Assembly (NCBI GenBank): GCA_018826405.1 | Contig: JAHJZL010000028.1 | Span: 1-13,210, forward strand | Length of the DNA stretch: 13,210 nucleotides | Direction: 5' to 3' | Origin: Patescibacteria group bacterium | GTDB lineage: Bacteria > Patescibacteriota > Minisyncoccia > Phycocordibacterales > Phycocordibacteraceae | Part shown: positions 1 to 6,521 of the stretch, in pieces | How positions within the stretch are numbered: the first letter of the stretch is position 1 | Layout: each line of letters begins with the position of its first letter | The notes under the pieces: model-generated | The model's input: only the letters and a program-made list of their open reading frames with translations | Told to the model about the DNA's origin: nothing | Databases searched by the model: none | Made by a program: the position numbers and the translations under genes

Positions 1-31
1 AAGAGCGAGGGACTCTAAGTGCACAGTGCTG

Positions 32-61
32 TGTAGCAGAAGTTTCTAACTCTCTGCTACA
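32..61 (+). terminator. Stem-loop upstream of the first gene
   Basis: A perfect 9-bp inverted repeat (positions 32-40, TGTAGCAGA, with 53-61, TCTGCTACA) encloses a 12-nt loop. An outer GCACA/TGTGC pair (21-25 with 63-67) could extend it. There is no T-run after it, so classical intrinsic termination is uncertain. A possible stop codon of an upstream reading frame (TAA, 16-18) would put it just after a gene, which fits a terminator or 3'-end role. Its 3' arm overlaps the proposed -10 of the next gene. Confidence 0.4.
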
Positions 62-63
62 GT
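55..63 (+). promoter_or_regulatory. Extended -10 box of the first membrane-protein gene
   Basis: TGCTACAGT matches the extended -10 form TGnTAnnnT. It ends 8 nt before the ATG at 72, so transcription should start at or very near the start codon. No SD is present. No convincing -35 was found. Confidence 0.45.
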
Positions 64-71
64 GTGCGTAT

Positions 72-575
72 ATGGACAGCGTAAATCTAGCGGCGACAGG
101 TGGCTTTGCAGAGATCATTAGCTTCGTAGGCAACTTCCTAGTATTACTCATTGTTGCAGGAGCGTTCTTCTTTTTCGCGCTCAGAGCCGGGCGTGCCGCA
201 TTCATAACGCTTGTTATGTCTTTGTATGCGGGCTTTGCGTTGTTTACACTTTTTCCCTATACAAAGCTTCTTTCTGGAGATTCAGCGATGACCGTCTTTG
301 TTGCTAACAGTATTGTATTTGGTGTACTTACGTTTTTCCCGTATGTACTCCTACGCAGAGTTTCTACTTCAGGAAATATTCATATACCAGGTCTTTTCTT
401 GGCAGGACTTTCTTTCCTTGCTGCAGGGCTTCTCCTTGCTATTGGGTATCATGTGCTCAGTCTTTCCGCTGCAATTCCGCTCACGCCTTCATTAAGTGCA
501 CTTTTTGCTCCCGATAGCTATTTCTTCTGGTGGTTTGCTGCTCCTCTCGTTGGCATTTTCTTGACGGCACGGTAG
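72..575 (+). CDS. Polytopic membrane protein of unknown function
   Basis: I do not recognise a family. The 167-residue product is almost entirely hydrophobic, with about five predicted membrane segments (roughly residues 12-37, 43-66, 72-94, 105-131 and 148-165). Positive residues at 38-42 and 95-96 (RAGRA, RR) mark cytoplasmic loops. There are no obvious catalytic motifs, no cysteines, and the protein ends directly after the last segment. The ATG at 72 is chosen because an extended -10 box ends 8 nt upstream, matching the leaderless pattern of the neighbours; no SD is visible. The stop lies 28 nt before lysS, inside the lysS promoter region. Its job cannot be told from context. It may be a lineage-specific membrane protein. 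Confidence 0.7.
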   Translation: MDSVNLAATGGFAEIISFVGNFLVLLIVAGAFFFFALRAGRAAFITLVMSLYAGFALFTLFPYTKLLSGDSAMTVFVANSIVFGVLTFFPYVLLRRVSTSGNIHIPGLFLAGLSFLAAGLLLAIGYHVLSLSAAIPLTPSLSALFAPDSYFFWWFAAPLVGIFLTAR

Positions 576-585
576 TAAAAAAGCG

Positions 586-594
586 TGCTAGGAT
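586..594 (+). promoter_or_regulatory. Extended -10 box of lysS
   Basis: TGCTAGGAT (TGnTAnnnT) ends 9 nt before the lysS ATG at 604. The predicted transcript start is within a few bases of the start codon, and there is no SD. A TTGACG lies at 561-566, but its 22-nt spacer to the hexamer is too long for a normal -35. Confidence 0.5.
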
Positions 595-603
595 AGCTAT
601 ATC

Positions 604-2067
604 ATGTCGGCGTTAGACGAAATACGTGCAGAACGACTACGGAAGCTGGCTCTTCTCGAGGAGAAAGGGATTAATCCGTATCCAAATAGAAGCTCTCGCA
701 CTCACGAGATTGGTGCAGTATTAGGAGAGTTTGAGGCACTGAGCACTGAAGCTAGTGTTGTTATCGTAGACGGAAGAATTCGTGCAATACGTAAGCATGG
801 GGGTTCTGCTTTTCTTGATATTGAAGACGGCACAGGGCGCATGCAGGTCTTTCTAAAGAAAGATGAAATCGGAGAAGAGTTATTCACACTCTTTGAGGAC
901 GTTGTTGATACTGGCGACTTTATAGAAGTGAGCGGTACTGTATTCCGCACTAAGCACGGCCAGGAGAGTATCCAGGCGAATGTATGGCGCATGCTTGCGA
1001 AGACACTTCGTCCAATTCCAGACGAATGGTACGGGCTGCATAACGAAGATGAGCGATTCAGAAGGCGTTACTTGGACATGCTTTTGAATCCCGAAGTAGC
1101 AGCAATTGCTCGAAAGCGTTCTCTCTTTTGGAATTCAATGCGAACATACCTTCTTAAAGATGGGTTTGTTGAAGTTGAGACTCCTGTTCTTGAGAACACT
1201 ACGGGAGGAGCTGAAGCTCGTCCATTTGAAACACATCACAACGCTCTAGATATTGATGTGTTCTTGCGTATTTCAGCAGGCGAGCTCTGGCAGAAGAAAC
1301 TTCTTGTTGGCGGTCTTCCTAAGGTATTTGAAATAGGGCGTATTTTTAGAAATGAAGGAATGTCTCGAGAGCATCTTCAGGACTACACCCAGCTTGAGTT
1401 TTACCAGGCATATTCAGACTATGAGGAAGGGAAGAGGATGGTTGCAGATCTGTACCGACACATAGCAAAGGAGACCTTTGGAACTACAACATTCACCATT
1501 GGAGAGCACACGGTTGATCTGGCTCAGGAATGGGAGACGTATAACTTCTGCGACATTCTCAAGAAGGAATACGACCTTGATCCTTTAAGCGCTTCGCTTG
1601 CTGAAGTTTCTGCCGCACTTGCGAAAGCTGGAATAGAGAAAGACGCGGAGACTATGAGTATTGAGCGTGGTGTAGATCTTCTGTGGAAGAAGGTACGCAA
1701 AACTATTTCTGGTCCTGGGTTCCTTGTTGGAGTTCCTGTATACCTAGAGCCGCTTGCAAAGAGATCTGAGAGTAACCCTGCCGTTGTTGAGCGCTTCCAG
1801 ATTATTTTAGCTGGAAGCGAAATGGGTAAAGGCTTCAGCGAGCTTAACAATCCAATAGACCAGCGCGAGCGCTTTATGAAGCAGCAGGCACTGCGGGACG
1901 CAGGAGACGCAGAGGCACAGATGGCAGACATGGAGTTTGTTGAAGCTCTTGAGTACGGCATGCCGCCTGCTTTTGGGTTTGGTCTTTCGGAGCGTCTGTT
2001 TAGCTTCCTTATGAATATGGATGTACGTGAGGCACAGCTGTTTCCGTTAATGCGACCTAGAGATTAA
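604..2067 (+). CDS. lysS: Lysyl-tRNA synthetase, class II
   Basis: Charges tRNA-Lys with lysine using ATP in the cytoplasm. The 487-residue length is normal for bacterial class II LysRS. An N-terminal OB-fold anticodon-binding domain covers about residues 51-140 (DGRIRAIRKHGGSAFLDI). The class II core follows: RRRYLDML at 153-160, motif 1 around 186-194, motif 2 at 243-268 (EIGRIFRNEG), and the family signature FSELNNPIDQRERF at 411-424. Motif 3 (residues 453-464, MPPAFGFGLSER) departs from the usual GLGIGxDR form and looks one residue shorter, yet keeps the acidic residue and the final Arg. The substrate-binding region (FLRISAGELWQKKL, 220-233) is also divergent. The ATG at 604 is supported by a -10 box ending 9 nt before it; there is no SD. 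pdaD follows 20 nt after the stop, with its own -10. Confidence 0.95.
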   Translation: MSALDEIRAERLRKLALLEEKGINPYPNRSSRTHEIGAVLGEFEALSTEASVVIVDGRIRAIRKHGGSAFLDIEDGTGRMQVFLKKDEIGEELFTLFEDVVDTGDFIEVSGTVFRTKHGQESIQANVWRMLAKTLRPIPDEWYGLHNEDERFRRRYLDMLLNPEVAAIARKRSLFWNSMRTYLLKDGFVEVETPVLENTTGGAEARPFETHHNALDIDVFLRISAGELWQKKLLVGGLPKVFEIGRIFRNEGMSREHLQDYTQLEFYQAYSDYEEGKRMVADLYRHIAKETFGTTTFTIGEHTVDLAQEWETYNFCDILKKEYDLDPLSASLAEVSAALAKAGIEKDAETMSIERGVDLLWKKVRKTISGPGFLVGVPVYLEPLAKRSESNPAVVERFQIILAGSEMGKGFSELNNPIDQRERFMKQQALRDAGDAEAQMADMEFVEALEYGMPPAFGFGLSERLFSFLMNMDVREAQLFPLMRPRD

Positions 2068-2074
2068 TTACGTT

Positions 2075-2080
2075 TATACT
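2075..2080 (+). promoter_or_regulatory. -10 box of pdaD
   Basis: TATACT ends 7 nt before the ATG at 2088, the geometry expected when the transcript begins at the start codon. No SD and no clear -35 are visible. The box lies in the 20-nt gap after lysS. Confidence 0.55.
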
Positions 2081-2087
2081 TAGAATT

Positions 2088-2567
2088 ATGAAGAATATTA
2101 TTACTCTTACAAAAGGTACTGGTACAGGAGATACAAAGATTGCAGCATTTGATGCTGCTCTGTTTGACGCAGGAATTGCTAACTACAACTTGATCCGCCT
2201 TTCTTCAATTATTCCTCCAAATTCAGAGATTAAGATTACAAAAGCAGAGATACGAACTGAAGAGTTTGGTCATAAGCTATATCTTGTATACGCTTCTCAA
2301 ATTGAGAACGAGGCAGGTATGGATGCGTGGGCAGGAATCGGATGGGTACTAGACCAGTCTGGAGACGGAAAAGGTTTGTTTACTGAACATGAAGGACACA
2401 GCGAACAGGAGGTTTCAAATCTTATAACTGAAACTCTTTCTTCCATGGTCCAGTACCGACCAGAAACATACGGAGAAGTTCAAAGCCTTACCACAGGTAT
2501 TACGTGCACAGGGAAGCCAGTATGTGCCCTTGTTGCAGCAGTATATAAAGCCGAAGGTTGGGAGTAA
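2088..2567 (+). CDS. pdaD: Pyruvoyl-dependent arginine decarboxylase
   Basis: Converts arginine to agmatine and CO2, using a pyruvoyl group made by self-cleavage rather than pyridoxal phosphate. The 159-residue protein shows the family hallmark LSSIIPP at 38-44. By family knowledge the chain is cut between S39 and S40, leaving a short beta chain (1-39) and an alpha chain whose first residue becomes pyruvoyl. The downstream block GLFTEHEGHSE (96-106) matches the conserved region that carries the catalytic Glu in archaeal homologues, probably E100. N-terminal DTKIAAFDAAL fits the family fold. The ATG at 2088 is set by a TATACT ending 7 nt upstream. The DUF2156 gene follows after 9 nt, probably in the same transcript. 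Agmatine could feed polyamine synthesis or acid resistance, but no other gene of either pathway is in the window. Confidence 0.9.
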   Translation: MKNIITLTKGTGTGDTKIAAFDAALFDAGIANYNLIRLSSIIPPNSEIKITKAEIRTEEFGHKLYLVYASQIENEAGMDAWAGIGWVLDQSGDGKGLFTEHEGHSEQEVSNLITETLSSMVQYRPETYGEVQSLTTGITCTGKPVCALVAAVYKAEGWE

Positions 2568-2576
2568 TAAATTTGC

Positions 2577-3479
2577 ATGATTGCTGAGTTTCCAGATTTT
2601 AAAAAAATAGAAGTTTCTGACAAAGAAGAGATCGATGCGTATACAAAGGAGTATCCTCCATACTCTGATTTTGAGTTTGGGAGTCTTTGGGCATGGGATG
2701 TTAAGGAAGAAATGGCTATATCAATCTTAAACGGAAATCTTGTAGTTAAATTTACGGACTATACAACAGGCAAACCGTTTCTAGCCTTTTTGGGCAAAAA
2801 CATGGTTAACGAAACAGCTGGGGCGCTGCTCTCGTACTCAGTGCAGAATGGTTTTGAGGAAACCATGCATCTTATTCCAGAGACCGTTGCAAAGCACTTG
2901 GATAGAGATCTTTTTCTTGTCGAGGAATCTAGAGATCACTTTGATTATGTTTGTGATATTAACTACCACATAGAGTATCCAGGCAAAAACCTAAAGTCTC
3001 AAAGAAACCTCCTTAAAGTCTTTAAAGATACTAGCCCAGACTTTGAACAAGTCTCTCTTAAGATGGAAACTAAGGAGGCGCAGCAAGAGGTTGCGAGTGT
3101 TTTAAGACGGTGGACTGAAGGGAAAGAGTTCATTTCAGATAGCGAGGCATTTGCATACGAGCGTTTTGTATCAGCCGCAGAATCACTTTCGTATTCAGCA
3201 GTTGGGATCCGTGTTGCGGGAGAGTTAGTAGCATTCCATATAGTGAGCCTCCCGCCTGGAAACTGCGCAAATGCACTTTTTGGTAAAGCAGATACAGCGT
3301 ACCGTGGTGTTTACGCAGCTCTAGACCATGTTGTTGCTCGAGACCTGATTGAAAGAAACTACACGCACATGAACATACAGCAAGATTTAGGTATAGATAG
3401 CTTGCGAGCTGCAAAACTCTCACTTCACCCGTCACACTTACTTAAAAAGTATTCTGTGAGTTCTGCAGAGAAAGGTTAA
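2577..3479 (+). CDS. DUF2156 domain protein (GNAT-like, LPG synthase C-terminal family)
   Basis: A 300-residue soluble protein resembling the DUF2156 / phosphatidylglycerol-lysyltransferase C-terminal family, a tandem GNAT-like fold. Visible hallmarks are YPPYSDFEFGSLWAW (26-40), the FDYV segment near 122-125, the basic GKNLKSQRNLLKVF stretch (136-149), and the C-terminal block NIQQDLGIDSLRAAKLS (266-282) followed by HPSHLLKKY. Family members move acyl or aminoacyl groups; MprF relatives use Lys-tRNA to modify lipids. Unlike MprF there are no membrane segments here, so the acceptor is unknown. It starts 9 nt after pdaD with no SD (ATG at 2577), suggesting one transcript with pdaD. Proximity to lysS makes an aminoacyl-tRNA donor tempting but unproven. 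EamA starts 21 nt after its stop, from its own -10. Confidence 0.82.
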   Translation: MIAEFPDFKKIEVSDKEEIDAYTKEYPPYSDFEFGSLWAWDVKEEMAISILNGNLVVKFTDYTTGKPFLAFLGKNMVNETAGALLSYSVQNGFEETMHLIPETVAKHLDRDLFLVEESRDHFDYVCDINYHIEYPGKNLKSQRNLLKVFKDTSPDFEQVSLKMETKEAQQEVASVLRRWTEGKEFISDSEAFAYERFVSAAESLSYSAVGIRVAGELVAFHIVSLPPGNCANALFGKADTAYRGVYAALDHVVARDLIERNYTHMNIQQDLGIDSLRAAKLSLHPSHLLKKYSVSSAEKG

Positions 3480-3488
3480 TAACACATG

Positions 3489-3494
3489 TAAAAT
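3489..3494 (+). promoter_or_regulatory. Candidate -10 box of the EamA gene
   Basis: TAAAAT ends 6 nt before the ATG at 3501, within the 21-nt gap after the previous gene. The spacing again predicts a leaderless message. No SD is present. Confidence 0.4.
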
Positions 3495-3500
3495 ACATTT

Positions 3501-4418
3501 ATGACTTGGTTTCTTATTTCGCTCATTGGACCGTTTTTATACGCAGTTACCAACTTCATAGATAAGACGCTTCTTGAAAAGTATTTCAAGAGTGGCGGAG
3601 TTGGTACGCTTCTTATCTTTTCTGCGCTGCTTTCTGCGCTCGCGCTGCCAATTCTATTTCTGTTTGATACGACGGTTTTTAGTGTCGGCCTATTTAATAT
3701 CTTTGTGCTATCAATTGTTGGCATACTCAATGTATTGGTCTTGTTCTTCTATTTAAAGGCTTTAGAGGACGAAGAAGCCTCGGTTACTGTTGTCTTTTAC
3801 CAGCTTGTTCCAGTATTTGCATACGGACTTGCGTTCTTCATTCTCGGAGAGACACTCACCACGCTTCAGCTTATTGCCATGGCAATAGTTATATTCGGTA
3901 CTTCGATTATTTCGTTTGAAGTTGATACAGAAAATAACTTTAAACTGAGAACAAAAACCATATATTACATGGTTGCGGCTTCCTTCTGCTGGGCCTTGGG
4001 ATCCGTTATTTTCAAAGCCGTTGCTCTGGAAGAACAGGTCGTTAGATCACTCTTTTGGGAGCATATGATGCTTACCATAATTGGTATTGGTTTGTTCTTT
4101 TTTGTGCGCACGTACAGAGAACATTTTATCGTTGCTGTTCGAGAAAATTCAGTTGCAATCTTCTCGCTAAATGTTCTTAACGAGACACTGTTTATGGCAG
4201 GAAATACGATATTCGCTTTTGCCTATCTACTCGGGCCTATTGCAGTAATACTCCTTGCTGAATCATTCCAGCCGCTTTTTGCAATTCTCATTGGAGTCTT
4301 TATGACTGTATTCTTCCCTAGAATAATATCTGAGAAGATACATATTAAGCACCTGTGGCAAAAGGGAATCGCATTTGCAGTTACGTGCCTAGGAACGTAT
4401 TTGCTTTTAGCTTTTTAG
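3501..4418 (+). CDS. EamA/DMT-superfamily transporter
   Basis: A 305-residue integral membrane protein with about ten hydrophobic segments in two halves (about 1-130 and 150-305), the duplicated EamA architecture of drug/metabolite transporters. First-half features include the opening FLISLIGPFLYAVTNFIDK, and the segment YLKALEDEEASVTVVFYQLVPVFAYGL followed by a GE motif (FILGETLT), typical of the repeat. The second half repeats the pattern (FAYLLGPIAVILLAESFQPLFAILIG). The substrate cannot be read from the sequence; relatives export amino acids, metabolites or drugs. Export of agmatine or another product of the preceding genes is possible but speculative. The ATG at 3501 is 6 nt after a -10-like TAAAAT and lacks an SD. 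No terminator is visible in the 67 nt that follow. Confidence 0.85.
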   Translation: MTWFLISLIGPFLYAVTNFIDKTLLEKYFKSGGVGTLLIFSALLSALALPILFLFDTTVFSVGLFNIFVLSIVGILNVLVLFFYLKALEDEEASVTVVFYQLVPVFAYGLAFFILGETLTTLQLIAMAIVIFGTSIISFEVDTENNFKLRTKTIYYMVAASFCWALGSVIFKAVALEEQVVRSLFWEHMMLTIIGIGLFFFVRTYREHFIVAVRENSVAIFSLNVLNETLFMAGNTIFAFAYLLGPIAVILLAESFQPLFAILIGVFMTVFFPRIISEKIHIKHLWQKGIAFAVTCLGTYLLLAF

Positions 4419-4454
4419 TTTATCTACACGGACAGGAAAAGCTGCTGCAGCGCC

Positions 4455-4475
4455 TGGTATAGTGAGTACTATAAA
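4455..4475 (+). promoter_or_regulatory. Promoter of the Cys-rich protein / histidine kinase unit
   Basis: An extended -10, TGGTATAGT (4455-4463), is followed by a second -10-like TATAAA (4470-4475). The second ends 10 nt before the ATG at 4486 and would give a leader of only a few bases. The first would give about 15. No SD precedes the ATG. The first box overlaps an in-frame GTG at 4462, which argues against that GTG as the start. Confidence 0.5.
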
Positions 4476-4485
4476 CAATAGTTCC

Positions 4486-4857
4486 ATGGATTTTAAAAAA
4501 CATCCGATTCTCTACATCATTTTGCCGCTCTGTGTTCTGGCAATTGTCTTATCTTTTTATAGATTCATGGTACTGCAGGATTATATAGTTACGTATGAAG
4601 GTTCATGCGACCCCGCTACACAGAGCTGTTTTCTCGCGTGTGAAGATGATTCTTGTTCAGAGACTTATTACTATGCATTAGTACAAAAGCGTAGCCAGGA
4701 TGTCATGGCGCAGTGCGGCCCAGATATTACAGACTGCGAGCTTGCAAGCGTCTGTTTGGAATCAGATAGAGACTGCTCAATAGAATATTGTGATTCTAGT
4801 ACCGATACATGTGTTGGGAATGCTGACTCCAAGAGTATAAATTCTGAGCTTCAATAA
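4486..4857 (+). CDS. Small Cys-rich single-pass membrane protein, exported domain
   Basis: A 123-residue protein of no family I can name. A short basic N-terminus (MDFKKHP) is followed by one hydrophobic segment (about 8-30), then a roughly 90-residue acidic domain expected outside the cell. That domain holds ten cysteines (41, 48, 52, 57, 77, 84, 90, 97, 102, 109), often in acidic surroundings such as CEDDSC and CSIEYC. An even number in an exported domain suggests disulfides; metal binding is an alternative. I seem to recall similar short proteins in other Parcubacteria, but cannot confirm this. The ATG at 4486 is preferred over the in-frame GTG at 4462, because the GTG lies inside the extended -10. 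The stop is 2 nt before the histidine kinase ATG, so the two are probably cotranscribed and translationally coupled. Confidence 0.8.
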   Translation: MDFKKHPILYIILPLCVLAIVLSFYRFMVLQDYIVTYEGSCDPATQSCFLACEDDSCSETYYYALVQKRSQDVMAQCGPDITDCELASVCLESDRDCSIEYCDSSTDTCVGNADSKSINSELQ

Positions 4858-4859
4858 TT

Positions 4860-6500
4860 ATGATCTGTCACTATTTTCCAGAGCCACTCTATTTCTTTTA
4901 CGTAGCTGATCTGCCAGGGATCTTGTATTACTCTCACGTTCCCGCCATTATCTTGGCGCTTCTAACAGGAGCCTTTGTGTTATGGAGCGATCATCGTTCT
5001 TTACTGAATAAGCTCCTTTTTGGGCTCTGCCTCTCATTCTCTTTGTGGTCACTGGGGACGCTTATTACATGGACAAACATCCATAGCGACATCCTTCTTT
5101 TTGTATGGTCCTTCCTTGGTCCAATTGCGGCCTTCATATCAGTGCTTTCTATTTACTTCACGTATGTCTTTCTCCAGAAGAGGGATGTGGGTCTGAAGCT
5201 CAAAGCTGTTTTTATAGCGCTGCTTTCACCAATACTCGTTTTGGCTGCTACTCCGTATACATTAGGCGGATTTAATCTCTCCGTATGTGACGCCTTTGGA
5301 TTTGAAGGGCCCGCAAACACTATTTACTATCCAGCACTGGGCGCAGTTGCGCTTATTTGGATATTTATTCTTTTGGTAAAGCACTACCATACAGCACCAA
5401 AGAATTTTAAGTCTCAGATTGTGATTATGGGAACGGGGATTGAGCTCTTTTTGTTCTCCTTCTTCACCATTGGATTCCTTGGTACGTATCTTACGACAAG
5501 CGGGTTCTTGCCCGATTCCCAGATAGAGACCTATGGATATTTTGGAATGATCGTCTTTATGGTTTATATAGGGATCCTTATTGTTAGATTCAAAGCCTTT
5601 CATGCTGGACTAATTGCAGCTCAAGCGCTTGTTATTGCTCTCATTATTCTTATTGGTTCCCAGTTTACGTTTGCAAGAAGTACAACGAACATCGTGTTGA
5701 ATGGTATTGCTCTCTTCTTGACTGCAATTATTGGATTTATCCTTATACGAAGCGTAAAACGCGAGATCGAGCAAAGAGAATACATTGAGGCTCTTGCTAA
5801 AGATTTGGAGAAATCCAATAGCCAGCAGATCATCCTTATCCACTTCATTACACACCAGATTAAAGGCTTCGTTGCTAAGTCCAGAAATATTTTTGCAACA
5901 CTGTTGGAAGGTGACTACGGCATCATGCCTGATACTGCAATACCCATGCTTAAAGAAGGTCTTAGTTCAGATACTAAGGGAGTGGCTACTATTCAAGAAA
6001 TTCTTAACGCGGCAAATATTAAGAGCGGGAAGGTGAGTTACGAAAAACAAGAAATTGATCTTAAGGAACTGGTCGACAGCATCGTTAAAGAATTGTCTGC
6101 ATCAGCTCAGAAGAAAGATCTTACGCTAACAGTTGAGACTGGAGACACTCCTCTTCTATATTCTGGAGATCGCATGCAGTTAACTAATGCGTTTAAGAAT
6201 CTCATCGATAACTCAATCAAATACACTCCAGAGGGAGAGGTTCATGTATACCTAACTGAGAAAGAAGGGAAGATACATTTCAGAATTACGGACACGGGTG
6301 TTGGCATAACTGCAGAGGATATGAAGAACCTCTTTACGGAAGGCGGGCATGGCAAAGAGTCTGTAAAGGTGAACGTCGAGTCAACAGGATTTGGACTCTA
6401 TATCGTTAAGAATATTATCGAGGCGCACCACGGAAAGGTCTGGGCTACCTCAGACGGAGCAGGCAAGGGCTCAAGCTTTATCGTTGAACTGCCTCGCTAG
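4860..6500 (+). CDS. Multi-TM sensor histidine kinase, orphan
   Basis: A 546-residue membrane sensor kinase. About nine hydrophobic segments fill residues 24-296, resembling histidine-kinase N-terminal 7TM regions plus two extra helices. A charged helical linker (about 297-320) leads to the dimerisation domain. The likely phosphoacceptor is H332 in ITHQIKG; H328 is nearby but not in the motif position. The ATPase domain is complete: N-box N447-N451 (NLIDN), G1 box DTGVGI (478-483), G2 box GFGLYI (510-515). The H-box is unusual: Gln follows His instead of Glu/Asp, and position +4 is Gly instead of Thr/Asn. No response regulator gene is in the window. The start is 2 nt after the Cys-rich gene, with no SD, so it probably depends on upstream translation. 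tyrS begins 21 nt after its stop from its own promoter. Confidence 0.9.
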   Translation: MICHYFPEPLYFFYVADLPGILYYSHVPAIILALLTGAFVLWSDHRSLLNKLLFGLCLSFSLWSLGTLITWTNIHSDILLFVWSFLGPIAAFISVLSIYFTYVFLQKRDVGLKLKAVFIALLSPILVLAATPYTLGGFNLSVCDAFGFEGPANTIYYPALGAVALIWIFILLVKHYHTAPKNFKSQIVIMGTGIELFLFSFFTIGFLGTYLTTSGFLPDSQIETYGYFGMIVFMVYIGILIVRFKAFHAGLIAAQALVIALIILIGSQFTFARSTTNIVLNGIALFLTAIIGFILIRSVKREIEQREYIEALAKDLEKSNSQQIILIHFITHQIKGFVAKSRNIFATLLEGDYGIMPDTAIPMLKEGLSSDTKGVATIQEILNAANIKSGKVSYEKQEIDLKELVDSIVKELSASAQKKDLTLTVETGDTPLLYSGDRMQLTNAFKNLIDNSIKYTPEGEVHVYLTEKEGKIHFRITDTGVGITAEDMKNLFTEGGHGKESVKVNVESTGFGLYIVKNIIEAHHGKVWATSDGAGKGSSFIVELPR

Positions 6501-6505
6501 CTGTC

Positions 6506-6514
6506 TGGTATACT
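6506..6514 (+). promoter_or_regulatory. Extended -10 box of tyrS
   Basis: TGGTATACT is close to the ideal extended -10 and ends 7 nt before the ATG at 6522. TTGAAC at 6484-6489 could be a weak -35 with a 19-nt spacer. There is no SD, so a leaderless tyrS message is predicted. Confidence 0.6.
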
Positions 6515-6521
6515 CGTCTGC

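Noticed and set aside
1..18. C-terminal codons of an upstream gene ending in TAA at 16-18
   Set aside because: Only five codons are visible, too little to support a coding call.
561..566. TTGACG as a -35 for lysS
   Set aside because: The spacer to the TAGGAT hexamer is 22 nt, well above the usual 16-18.
1524..1961. 145-codon reverse-strand open frame inside lysS
   Set aside because: It is fully antisense to a conserved synthetase, has Ser/Ala-rich low-information composition and lacks its own signals.
4462..4485. In-frame GTG start giving an 8-residue longer Cys-rich protein
   Set aside because: The GTG overlaps the extended -10 TGGTATAGT, so it would not be in the transcript. The ATG at 4486 follows a -10 and begins a sensible basic N-terminus before the membrane segment.
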